Source of the DNA: Microbotryum silenes-acaulis
Taxonomy: Eukaryota > Basidiomycota > Microbotryomycetes > Microbotryales > Microbotryaceae
Reading direction: 5' to 3'
DNA length: 64,000 nucleotides
Assembly (NCBI GenBank): GCA_003665825.1
Contig: QPFY01000019.1
Span: forward strand, 186,001 to 250,000
Shown: piece after piece, positions 1 through 11,201 of the stretch
How the letters are laid out: each line of letters starts with the position of its first letter
How positions within the stretch are numbered: position 1 is the first letter of the stretch
Made by a program: the position numbers and the translations under genes
The notes under the pieces: model-generated
Told to the model about the DNA's origin: nothing
The model's database searches: none
The model's input: the letters and a program-made list of their open reading frames with translations, nothing else

Positions 1-1329
1 CCACGGGGAGATAACAAGCCTGTTCAACCTCAATCGTAGCAGAATAAGGTCCATCATTCACGCTGAGATATTCGGGCGCTAGATCGGCGACTTGTTGGAT
101 AATCAAGGCCGTGGCGGAGGGGTCGATCTCGACTTCAAAAGCGAGGGTGGGGAGTGCCGAATCGTCGGTTGGGCCGCAGGCGTAGGCTGTGCCATCCGGT
201 CGGTTCTGTCAGAGACAAGCCAACGTCCGTAAGATTGGACGAAAGTGAGCGAGAGCGTCTGCATTACCCTAGAAGGTAGGAACTCGGGTTCACTGACATA
301 GATCTCGGGCTCGCAAAACGACCCAGCCTTCTCCTTGATGCTCGTGAACAAGGCTTGAGCAGGCAAAGCCCTACTCTCCGCCGTCTTGAACACCACAGAA
401 TGCGCTCGACTCCCTTCGATCCTACGCGTTCGGCCTCCTCCCTTGATCCCCAGTTGTTTGAGAAGGGATCCCGTCCATGGGCCGGCGGTGATGACAAGAC
501 CGTCGGCTGGACCGAGACTCATCTCAGCAGATCTGGCGAACTTTTGTTCGCTCGCCTTGGAAGATCGTTCCTCTTGCCTCGGCGAATACTTGACCGTAAA
601 TGAACCGTCCTCATTCTTATTCAACGCCGTCGCAGACCCATAAACCACCTTGACGTCCCCTTCCTGCAACATGATCTCGGCGAGCCCTTGCGTGAACAAC
701 CTCGGATGAACCTGAGCCGTCGATTCTCGGGTGCCCAACACACTCGTCTCCCCCAACGCATCCTGGTTAAGCCAATCAAAGAAACCATTTTTATCCTTGA
801 GTCTCTTGGAAGAGACGACGTCCTCACGTTTCTTGGTGATGCGGGTCATGTCGGCCGAGACGGAGAGGGTGTCGAGGGTGCGGTAACCCCATCTCCTTTC
901 GCCATCATGCTCGTTGGCCAGGTCGCGGTGGAGTTTGTACGAGAGAGAAGAGAGGGAAGAGGTAGATGGTCCTGTAGCCCCAGGGTCGAGGCGATGCGTC
1001 AGTCAGATTTGGACTCTGATTCGTATGGGGCTCCCCCTTCGAGACTCTCCGCGAACTTATGAGCTACTGACCATGCCTGAAATCGCCCAGCGTGACACCG
1101 GCCATACTCATCAATGTCAGAGCTCCAATCACACACACGCTCTCTCGACTCACCAATCCAACGCCAACAACCCCCCAGCCTTTCCACTCGCCCCCGCAGC
1201 GATCCCACTCCCCTCAAGGATGGTCACGCTGATGCTTTGTCCATGTTTCTTGGCGAGTTGGGTCAGGTAATAGGCTGTACAGACGCCTTGGATCCCGCCT
1301 CCTATGATGAAAATTGAGGATGGGGTCAT
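1..1329 (-). CDS. FAD-dependent oxidoreductase, Tda3-like (partial, C-terminus off the left edge)
   Basis: DAO-fold flavoprotein. Exons read on the minus strand: 1329-1154, 1076-1072, 971-268, 205 to beyond the left edge. The N-terminus IFIIGGGIQGVCTAYYL is the dinucleotide-binding GxGxxG region, followed by a GASGKAGG segment and then the family-typical WHGP turn. LVITAGPWTG and RPDGTAYACGPTDD near the C-terminus are DAO-type motifs, and the order fits yeast Tda3 and related putative oxidoreductases. The start at 1329 is chosen because the dinucleotide-binding motif begins six residues later. The substrate is not known from the sequence. Oddity: the second coding exon is only 5 nt, required to encode the His-Gly of WHGP and to keep the frame. 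Membership in the DAO superfamily is clear; the Tda3 assignment is from memory of the family and less certain. Confidence 0.8.
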
Positions 1330-2016
1330 TGTTGAGTTGGAGGGTATCGCGGTGATAGGGGAGGAGATGGGAGATGGGGAATGACGTAGGCGCGGAAGCG
1401 CTGAAGCGGACTCTTTCGTCGAGGACTTTGCTAAACTCGATGACGGCGATGTCCAGGCTGAAGATTTGCGCAGATTCACTTGTGCCCACCTCACAATCTA
1501 CAACTGGTATGGCAGGAGCCTACTCGATTCGGAAAAGGGGTCCTCACCCGTCACCAGTCACATGACAACCCCTTGACCGACCCTGCAGTCCGGGCTCACC
1601 GGCTCACCGATGGATGGGGCCGGGCGATGCAGTGCGACTAACAATAGCCCTGAGGGCTGCGGCGGCCTTATAAAAAGGACAGATCATCGGCCTACTACCC
1701 TCGGACTCTCGAGGGAAAGAGAGGCTCCTTCGGGGTATTGTCCGGCTTTTGCACCCTGAAAACCGGAGTGTCAAGCTTGTCATCCGCTTCGTAGCTTCCC
1801 ACTTCATCTCCGACAAGCTTCGCGCAGCTTTGCCTTGACAGTCAGCTTGCGGAGGCGCCAGACTCGGGACTCCGTCACCCACCCCCCGACTTTGGATCCT
1901 CTGTAGGTCACATGTGCTTCGACTCCCTACAATCCATCGAGCAGCAATGGCGTCCTTCGAGCCTGTTGCTCTGGCCCGCTTGACCCACGACCGCAATCGA
2001 CAACTCCGAGGGGCGT
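1330..2016. other. Intergenic stretch upstream of the Tda3-like gene
   Basis: No convincing gene on either strand. The stretch carries the 5' flank of the minus-strand oxidoreductase and ends at the 8-bp target-site copy (2009-2016) of the transposon. Confidence 0.5.
2009..2016. repeat. Target-site duplication, left copy
   Basis: AGGGGCGT directly abuts the left inverted repeat; the identical octamer follows the right inverted repeat at 2605-2612. The duplication is uneroded, suggesting recent insertion. Confidence 0.8.
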
Positions 2017-2604
2017 CAAGGGTCCGCATTAGATCAGATCAGATCTGAATTTTTCTGATTCTGCCTTGATTGATCTGATCTTGATCTGATCTGAGCAGAT
2101 CAATTTGATCTGAGACATGAAATTGCCTAATTTGGCACAGAGAGACTTCTACATGTCTACATGTTGAAATCCTCATCTTCTTCCTCCACAACCTCATCCT
2201 CATCCTCATCCTCATCCTCATCATCCTCCAAAGTGATCACCTTACTAAGCCGCCGCTTTTTGGAGGAGCTCCCCGCTTTTATGACTGGATTGGGTCGCAT
2301 GATCCCTATGAGAAAGTGTTTGCAATGAGTCAGCACCTGACACTGCAACGAAGGCCAATTAGAGGAGGACCACACCCTGTAGTAATTCTGTGGCGCGGGG
2401 CCGACACCCAATGCGGCGGCGATGCCAGATGGCAGATGGCGCGCTCCATTCTCTCTCATGCCGTGATCAGGTGCGCCGCAGTTGGCATTTCAAATCACAA
2501 TGGCAGCATCCAGGTACCGCCAACTTTTGGATTTTTTTCCTCGAAGCTTGATTGATCTGAACTTGATCTGACCCCTGTCAGATCAGATCTAATGCGGACC
2601 CTTG
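2017..2604 (-). mobile_element. hAT-like non-autonomous DNA transposon
   Basis: The element is 588 bp. The left end reads CAAGGGTCCGCATTAGATC and the right end is its exact reverse complement (19-bp terminal inverted repeats). It is flanked by an 8-bp direct repeat, AGGGGCGT, at 2009-2016 and 2605-2612. Eight-base target duplications and termini starting CA are typical of the hAT superfamily. Both ends carry clustered GATCTGA/TCAGATC words, as in hAT subterminal transposase-binding repeats. Inside, on the minus strand (2459-2157), is an open frame of 100 codons with a Lys/Arg cluster followed by an Asp/Glu tract; it may be the decayed C-terminal end of a transposase, though no catalytic domain is visible. 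The element is therefore a deletion derivative that needs a transposase in trans. Confidence 0.85.
2189..2223. repeat. CTCATC tandem repeat inside the transposon
   Basis: About five perfect copies of a CTCATC-type hexamer. On the minus strand they encode the alternating Asp-Glu tract of the internal frame. Slippage here is expected to vary between copies. Confidence 0.7.
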
Positions 2605-2612
2605 AGGGGCGT
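2605..2612. repeat. Target-site duplication, right copy
   Basis: AGGGGCGT immediately after the right terminal inverted repeat, identical to 2009-2016. Confidence 0.8.
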
Positions 2613-2843
2613 GAAGTCGTACTGTCGCGGCGATCTGCGCTTGCGCGCAGCGCGGTGCCATCGCGCGGGGGCGGGGGTGGATCGCTTTTGGCAGGCGGCC
2701 GCTGCATCGCATTCGGCAAAAACGGATTGAAAGGACTCATCTCGCAGCGTCACTGCTGACCCTCTTTTTCACCCTGTCCACCAGACACCTTCTGTTCCCT
2801 TCTTTAACACTTCCAAACCAGTCGATACACGAGGATTCACGGC

Positions 2844-5338
2844 ATGCGGACCTTCCCCTCTTCATGGAAAGCGAGCTCGAGCGCCGTTTCGGCGCTCGCA
2901 GTCCTCGCCCCTTTTGCTGCGGGCAAGGCCAATACGTTTGCTGTCGTCGGTGAAACAGGGTGAGTCAACATTAGAAAGCGCCTTGCCTTTATGAGCATGG
3001 GACTAATGTAATTGGCATTCAAAGAGCGAGTGCTCAGCAAATGTTCTTGGGTGTGAGTTGAACCCGTGTTACAAGATGCCTACGAATTTTTGCGCTCGGA
3101 CTGATTCGAGCCCACGCCCCTCTCCTTGCAGACCGAGAACAAGGTAAGCGTTTGCTGCTGTCTATGGGCGATTTCTGCTTGTCCTATACTTATCTAAGAA
3201 CTCGTATTCTTGATGTCTGTTACAGGTTTACATTGTAGACAAGACCGAGAACAACAGTGAGTGGTCTTCGGGTGCTGCGGTTGAGCGACATCTCGTGGCG
3301 TCTGAGCTGACCTTCCTGCACCATTCGGAAAACACCATTAGCTGCGCGTGTTAACGGACATGCTGCTGTAAGTGATGGTTGTTCCCGCGAAGCACTTTCT
3401 TCGCCCCTGATCAGTTGACTGACCTTCCATCAATGACCTCCCTAAAGTGGGCAACAGAGTATGATCTCTCCAACAACTCGTACCGATCCATGGATGTCAT
3501 CACCAACACCTTCTGCGCCGGTGGTAATTCGCTCGGCAACGGATCCTGGATCAATATCGGTGGGAACCAAGCGATCACGACAGGAGGGACCAACACCTCT
3601 GACGGAACGGGTGCTTATTCGGATTATTCGGGCGGAAGGACCGTCAGGGTGCTTACGCCTTCGGATGATGGGACGGACGAATGGTACGAGGATAAGTATG
3701 GGATGCCGATCAATCGATGGTATCCTTATATTGAAACGCTCGAAACGGGTGATGTCTTGATTCTTGGTGGTGAGTTGTTGCTCGAGATGGATGGGCTTCT
3801 TAGTCGAAATAAAACTGAAAGGGATCCATTCGACGAGCAGGTGAACTGTATGGCGGCTTCGTCAACTCGGTGAACCAGAACCAGAATGTGCCAAGCTAGT
3901 CAGTTCATTACGTTCATGACTGAGCGATAAACTCGATCAGTGATGTTGACGGATGCTTCTTTCGATCTCGATCAGTGAATTCTGGCCGACCCGCGGTGAC
4001 CCCGTCAACTCGACCTTCTTGGCCAACACCCAACCGGCGAACCTGTACCCTCTCAGTTGGCTGCTCCCCAATGGATTGGTCTTCATGCAAGCCGATTGGC
4101 AAACCCAACTGCTCAACTACACCTCGGGTGACGAGACGGCCCTCCCCAACATCACAATCGCACAAAAGACGTACCCTTCGTCCGGAGCGACGGCGATGCT
4201 GCCTCTGACTCTCGCGAACAATTATACCGTCACGCTGCTCTTCTGCGGTGGTATGACCCCCGAGCGTGACGATTGGGATACGACCAAGTGGAACATCGCC
4301 GCGACCAACACTTCTTCGTCATGCGTCTACATTAACCCCGAGGATGGCACGTCGGCGACATGGAAAAACGACGATGACCTGCCTGAGAACCGTGGCATGG
4401 GCAACTTTATCATCCTCCCCGACGAGCGACTCCTTTTGTTGAACGGTGTCGCCAAAGGTTCGGCAGGATACGGATGGACCGACTGGGCTGTCAACCAATC
4501 CTACGGTCAGGATCCTGTCCTCCGACCTGCTTACTACAACGCCTCGGCTCCTTCCGGCTCGCGCTTTTCCACCGAGGGGTTGCCGTCCTCTTCCGTGGGG
4601 CGTCTGTACCACTCGTCTGCAACGCTCCTCGTTGATGGCTCCGTCTTCATCGCGGGTAGCAACCCCAACGCTGACGTCATCACCGATGTCAACAACGCGA
4701 CCTACGTTTACAAGACCGAGTATCGTTCCGAAATCTTCTACCCGTCTTACTACGACTCTGGACGACCTGTTCCGAGCTCTCTCCCTTTCAACATCACCTA
4801 CGGGGGTGATTACTTCCAGTTCGATTTACCTAAGTCATCCTTGAATGGTTCTTCCCCCGCCAACCTCAAAATATCACTCATCCGTACGGGTTTCTCAACC
4901 CATGCGATGAACATGGGCATGAAATACATCCAACTCCGACACTCGTACACATCGCACTCGAACGGCTCAGCAACGATCTACGTCGCCCAAGTCACACCCA
5001 ACCCACGCATGTTCCAACCCGGTCCGGCATTGCTCTTCGTCACCGTCAATGGGATCCCGAGTACAGGCAAGATGATCATGGTCGGTAACGGTGTGGTTGG
5101 TAAACAACCCGTTTCGGAAGCTTCGACCCTTCCTGGTACGGCGGCCAACGTCACTGTGACTTCATCGTCCCCTTCGACTGCGACTGCGACGGCTACGACT
5201 GCGGCTACGGCTACGGCGGGCCCGAATCCGAGTTCGACCTCCTCTTCCAAGGCCTCGGGCGCGATGCCTCGATTCATCGGTGCTTCAACGCTCCTCCAGG
5301 GCTTGATCGCTCTCGTCGGAGGGTGGGCACTCGTATGA
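2844..5338 (+). CDS. Glyoxal oxidase-like copper radical oxidase, paralogue 1
   Basis: Secreted copper radical oxidase that oxidises aldehydes with O2, giving H2O2. Eight exons: 2844-2959, 3025-3052, 3132-3143, 3226-3256, 3342-3367, 3448-3769, 3841-3898, 3976-5338, giving 651 residues. A signal peptide (residues 1 to about 27) is followed by the kelch-like glyoxal oxidase domain and a C-terminal DUF1929-type domain. Visible active-site elements by family comparison: the Cys of NTFCAGGNSLGNGSW and the Tyr of RWYPY (thioether pair), Tyr-His of RLYHSSATLL, and the His of GFSTHAMNMGM. A Ser/Thr/Ala-rich linker and a hydrophobic C-terminus suggest a GPI anchor. It heads a block with S8 proteases A and B. 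Exon 3 is only 12 nt (Thr-Glu-Asn-Lys). Substrate choice (glyoxal, methylglyoxal or other aldehydes) cannot be read from the sequence. Confidence 0.92.
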
Positions 5339-6861
5339 GCTTTTTAACTAAAATGAAACCGACTATGTTTCTTCTCCTTTTCTGGCTTAGCTCCTCGCAC
5401 TTTGCTCATTGCACCCTCGCAACACCTCGTTATTGCTCACTGCTAGTATTAAGCAGTTGGATAACTTTGCTCAGTTTAGTTTTCGCTCCATACGGATGGA
5501 GTCGACCGAATCCAATAGACAATCATGATATGAACACTTCTTGTTAACACTTACTTGATGCACTTGATGAGTAAATGCACCGAAGAAAATTGAGCAGCGC
5601 TTCACGCGATGCCCAGTGGATGTTTCCTTCAACAATTGTGAGCAGGCGCGATTTATCTGAGTAGTCTCTACACAGGCCGGCCAACCTTGGAAGAGTCTTC
5701 TCTACGAGTTTGGGGATCGAACGCTGCCACACGAGCCTTCAAGACGTGTTTTGTCACAAGTGCTTTGAAGCTACTACTGAAGCGGCTCACTCGCGATCGC
5801 GCGGGCTGTGTCCGGCACGGCCGTAGGAGCCACCGCGTGGGCTCGTCGCGTCAATTTCAGTCTTCGTGTAGGCCACGCCAGTTTTGTGTCGTTTCATTCC
5901 TTCTCGTAAAACAAGACACTCGACGATTTTGAGCAACATGCGTATCTAGGCAAATAAAATAATAGCTACCTCCACGCACCAACCAGACCATATATTAACC
6001 GAGCTGCGCAAGCTCGACTGGCAGAAGCACAGTTGGTCCCATCTGAGTGTTGTTGACGACCGACCAAACGACAGGATATGATCCGGGCTGTGATTTTCAA
6101 TGTTACATCCAAGTCTACGCGCTTGTTGGAAAATAGTTTGCTGCAACCGAGCGAGCCGCGACGTGGTGCACCGATCGACCGGCCGTTCCACGGCCTACCT
6201 AGCTCGGGATCGGCCTCGGCGAGCTAGCTCTAACTTTAAAACCCATCCCTAATTCTAAACCGGCGTCTCTTATCTAGGTATCGCTTTCGGCCTCGCTTCG
6301 ATTGCATGTGACCTCCCCGAGCAAATCCGGGACCACGGGACCCCGCGGCGCTTACTTGGACACTGCAATCGTCAATCCGAGCATGCTCCCGTGGAATGAC
6401 CGCTAGCGCGCGTCGCGTCCCTCGACGCGCCTCGGAGCGCAGATCGCCAGGTCGAACTTGCCAACTATTGGCGCTACGATCCCCCGCATACGCGTCGATC
6501 TACGGCCGTTCGAGACGATAAATTGGGTACCCCCGCCGTAGATGATTTTTCCCACATTCTAGCCTAGGGGTCCGACTTTGATCGCGGCTTTAGTGAAGTC
6601 AAAAGTTGGAAGTCTGTCCTCAGTGTCCGGCGTGTTTCCCGCCGGTGACCGCGTGTGCGCTTGCGCTGCTCCGAGAACCACACGGTTCGCACCGCTAATG
6701 CCCCGAGAGCCACTTTAGACATTGTTTGGCCAATTATCTAAGAATCGTCCCATCTACTCCAACTCGACCCTTTCTCTTCTCTCCTTTCTGTATCTCACTT
6801 CCATCAGCCCCATTCGAGACTGTCCTTGATTGGATAAGTCGACGCGACACCCCGCTTCATC
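5339..6861. other. Intergenic region between glyoxal oxidase 1 and S8 protease A
   Basis: About 1.5 kb. I see no gene, no transposon ends and no long repeat. Short open frames here lack family features. The last few hundred bases are pyrimidine-rich and presumably carry the promoter of protease A. Confidence 0.5.
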
Positions 6862-9800
6862 ATGTTTGTCGACACAAAACTCCTCGCCTTGTTCGCGACG
6901 GCGTGCTCGGCACTCGCCTCGGGCGCATCAGCCAAGTCGGGCGACTCCAACTCGCCCAGGATTATTCCTGGTCGCTACATCATCGCCGTCAGTAGCTCAA
7001 GTGGTAGTCTGAGCAAGCGTGCTTCTGGTGTGGTGAGTCTTCGGCATCTCCTGATCCCGAGGGGTTAAAGCTCCTGTGCGCGAGCCCCTGACCTCCACCT
7101 CCGGTCGCCCCCGAGCTTCGCGACTTGAGGCGGCGCTCGGGGCGCTTTTATTTTCGAAAGCTGACATGGCCCTCTCCTCCTCAGGCCATCTCGAGTGTCA
7201 TCAGCAAGATCGGCAGCACTGGTATCGATGTCGAGACCAAGAAACTCTACCAATCCCCCGGCGTGCTCACCGGAGCGAGCATCGTCGTGCCCGAGAACAC
7301 CACCACCGCCGACCTTCTCGCAATCCCGGGTGTCACGGTGAGTTCAATTATATATTTTGTCGACTAAGAAGACAGAGCGTGTTGCACATACTCTTGGACC
7401 AATGCTGATTTGCCTCGATCGCCCCGGTCTTGATCACGTGCAGCACGCCTGGCCCGTGCGAGTCGTTCCGAACCCGAGCAGCCTCCAGACCTCGCCGAAT
7501 CACGCCGATTCGTATTCGAGTCAGCTCGTCCGACGCGATCTCCTTCAACGACGTGCCGATCACCTTAAAGATGATCAATTCCCGCCTCACCAAATGACCG
7601 GTGTCGACAAGATGCATGCTCAGGGCCTCTACGGTGCCGGCATCAGGGTCGCCATCATCGACACCGGCGTTGACTACAAGAACCCCATCCTTGGTGGTTG
7701 CTTCGGCAAAGGCTGCAAGGTCGGGTTCGGACACTCGTTCATCGACGACACTGGAAAGCCCCTCGACGGCCCTGATCCGTACACGAACTGCTCCGAACAC
7801 GGCACGCACGGTATGTCAATCTCCTCGCTCTGATGATGACTGCGCAGCAGCTCCTAAGCTGAGGAGCGTCGCCCATATCTCTCTCCCCACAGTCGCTGGT
7901 ATCATCGGCGCGAACCCGAACCAATACGGTTTTACCGGTGTCTCTCCCAAGGCGACGCTCGGCATGTACCGTGTCTTCCCCTGCACCGGCTCGACCTCAG
8001 ACGACATCATCGCAGAAGCCATGCTCCGTGCTCCCGATGACAACGCCAACATTGTCAGCATGAGTCTCGGTGGCTCCGGTAGTTGGGTCGACGGTTCTGC
8101 GACGCAGTACATCGCCGACAGGCTCGCTGCCAAAGGCATCCACGTTGTTGTCGCTGCGGGCAACGACCAAGATGAGGGTCTCTTCTTTGCCTCTTCTCCC
8201 GCCTCGAGTCGCACCGGCATGAGCATCGCCTCTGTGGACGTGACCGTTGTCCCAGCGTACAACATGATCTTCAAGACTGGCGGCTACCCTGCCATGAGCG
8301 CCTTCAGTGCCAAGCCGCTCGGACTCGACACTGCTTTGCCGATCTACTTTACCTCGACGGACATGAGTGTCACCAACGATGCCTGCCTCCCTCTGCCCAA
8401 GTCTACACCCAATCTTCGCAACTTTGTCGTCGCCATGCAACGAGGGAGCTGCTCCCCTAATACGAAGCTTTCGAACGCAGCGGCCGCCGGAGCCCGATAC
8501 GTCATCATTTACGGCGCCAAGGGTCTCGAGGGTCGACCTTACTTCATCACGGAGGGGACCGGTCTCCTCGGCGCTGCTGGTCTCAGCCATTCTGATGGTG
8601 TCAAGTTGCTCAAGTACTACCTCGCACAAAAGAAGGACGGTCTCAAGGTCACCTTCCCCAGCAAGAGCAAGCAGCTCCGCGTCGAGCAGACCCTTTCTGG
8701 TGGCCAGGTCAGCGACTTCTCTCAGTTCGGCCCCACGAATGACATGTACGGCCAACCCAGCTTCGGAGCTCCCGGTGGCAACGTGCTCTCGACCTTCCCC
8801 TTGACGTGGGGTGGTGTCGGCGTCATTAGTGGTACCTCGATGGCCACGCCGTTCGCCGCTGGTTCCGTCGCCCTCATCCTCTCAGCCCGCAAGTCGGACA
8901 AGTTCACGCCCATCGAGATGCGCCAACTGCTTTCCTCGACGGCCGACGCGATCCCGGTTACGCGCAAGACCAAAGGCCCGTTGACGTCGACGGTTCTCCA
9001 AGGTGGTGGCTTGGTCCAGATCGACCGAGCTGTGGCAGCGAAATCCTTCCTCGGTCCCAACGAGCTCTACCTCAACGACACTGCCCACTTCGCGTCCATG
9101 CAGACGGTGACGATCACGAACAAGAACTCGAAGGCGGTCACGTACCGCTACTCGGACACCGGTGCCCAGCCGCGATTGACCTACGACAAGAGTGGTGCGT
9201 TTAATCCTTCGCTCACCCCTGGCGCCTTGTCGAGGGGTGCATCAGTGACGTTCCGACCCGGTCGAGTCACGATCCAGGCCGGCAAGACATCGACGTTCCA
9301 GATCAAGTTCCAACCGCCGCAGTTCTCTGCCGGTCAACGCGCGCTCTTCCCCGTCTACAGCGGATACATCATGATCACGGCCGACAACAAGGAGTCGTTC
9401 CAGATTCCCTACTTTGGTCTCGCTGGCAACATGCGCGATCAGAAGATCCTTGACCAGACGGACATGTATGCGAGCCAATACCAGTCCGGCCTCAAATACC
9501 CCTTCGTTGGCACCCCTGACCTCAAGGTCCAGACGAGCGCGAGTGCTGTCAAGACCTACTCAACCAGAGCTGGCCCCACCATCGTGTTCCGTCTCTCGCG
9601 TGAGTTCTCTGGTCTGACACCTACAGGGCCTATACTGTACAGCTACTGACGCCGACGACCTTTCTCAACTACTACAGAGGCGACTCGAGCCTACAACATC
9701 GACCTTGTGTTCGCCAACACGACGTTTAAGCCAACCATCTCCCCTGGCAACAACGCCAACCTCAAGCGGCGTCGCTCTGTTGATGAGTTCGATCTCGGAT

Positions 9801-10214
9801 CCCTCGAGACGGATGCGCTCACCGGGTCTGCGCTTGAGAGTCGCAAGGACAGCCAGTCTTATGCCTCGGTCTCGACCATCGGCTTCATCTCTGGCTCGAC
9901 CAACGTCCCTCGCGATCTTGCCGTCAGCAACACCGGTGCCTTGTCCTTCACCGACAACCAGATCACTTTCAACAGTCGATACCAGACCACGGCTACTAGC
10001 GGACGCACCGCGACGGCTAAGAGCAAGACCCCTTATCGCTTCCTTCTTCGGTCAGTGCTTAACCCTCGGATGCAATCTTCCTGTCATCTTATCGTCTGGC
10101 TAAATCGTTTCAACTCTCTTCTACGAATCTTGCAGTGCGGTGAGGACGACTGCCGACCCTGCCGACGAGGCCAGTTGGGAGAGTTGGTTGAGCCCTCCGT
10201 TCCAGTTCGAATAA
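6862..10214 (+). CDS. Secreted subtilisin-like serine protease A (S8, PA-domain type)
   Basis: Extracellular endopeptidase precursor of 949 residues. Exons: 6862-7032, 7185-7337, 7444-7810, 7893-9599, 9678-10050, 10136-10214. Domain order: signal peptide (residues 1 to about 25), an I9-type propeptide starting IIPGRYIIAV, the S8 catalytic domain interrupted by a PA-like insert, then a beta-rich Fn3-like C-terminal region (YRYSDTGAQPRL onward). The catalytic triad is intact: Asp of VAIIDTGVDYK, His of SEHGTHG, Ser of ISGTSMATPF; the oxyanion Asn is in AAGNDQDEG. The His codon lies just before the exon 3/4 junction. A dibasic KR after the propeptide start (SLSKRAS) could be a processing site. 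It is the first of four paralogues sharing the same exon plan. Its own substrate is unknown. Confidence 0.92.
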
Positions 10215-11201
10215 GCGGGTTTTTTCTGGGAATGTGTCCTGTGGATACGGACGCTTTCGTCTTTCGATTTTCTACACTTACACCACTGTTTCTGATACCC
10301 CGGTCGCGCCTTACGCCGTCACTAATCTACTTGGAATTCCACCCAATCGAGCTCACACGGAATGATCAATAAAGTCATAGCTGAAATGATCCGCACTCGG
10401 GGGCCACGAGTGACGGTCGACGTTGATCCCCGTGGGCAACTGGTAGTCGGGTGGATAGATATCATCTACCATGGCAATTTCTGCAAGCGTTATATGACCG
10501 TCATTTAGATTACCGTCGGCTTTTGCTCTATTTGCTCGCCTCGAGTCGTATAACCCCTAACCTCCCCGCGGCCGCGCTAGCTTGGAGCCGGGAGGACTGA
10601 GGGGCTCTGGCCAGCCTTCGGCCACCCTAACATGTCCGCAATGTAGTACGCATGATGTGATCACGGTTTTACTTCTTACTAAAAATTCACGCCACGGGTC
10701 CCGCGGGATCGCCTCGCTCGGCTCTGATTGCGCCGCTGCCGGGAGCCGGCGCCGGACACGAGCTCGGCGCGCGGCGCAGGCACTGCGCAGGCCATGTCAG
10801 GAATGTGGGTCATCTCCGACTGCCTTTTCGGCTTCGACCTTCGTCATGTGCCTCGCGAGTCGCGAGTCGGGGGACGACGTGACGTGCTCTTCCGAATGGG
10901 ACAGGTGAGGCACTAGTTAGTAGGTCGGCAAGTACCTATAGTTACCGAGGCACTAAAGCTGTCTTCGCACAATGTGCACCAGCATCGACGAAACTCCAGC
11001 TTGCTCATTGAGTCACTCGGCTTCAGAGGTGAGATAATCCCGAGCTCGCTTCCACGCTCGGCTGAGGTTTTCAATAGCCAAGTATGTGTGGACTGACTCA
11101 TTCAAAGCATACACAGCTTGTACTCCTACCCCCTCTTACCTCACACTACGCTTGTATCTTGCAAGAAGGAAGCGTCGCTCTCGCCTGCGCCTCGTCTTGC
11201 C
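10215..11201. other. Intergenic region between S8 proteases A and B
   Basis: Nearly 1 kb without a recognisable gene. It holds the 3' flank of A and the 5' flank of B. I found no repeat shared with the flanks of the other paralogues by eye. Confidence 0.45.

Noticed and set aside
5700..5760. tRNA-like segment (GGGGATCGAAC resembling a reversed T-arm)
   Set aside because: The flanking bases do not form a T-stem, anticodon stem or acceptor stem.
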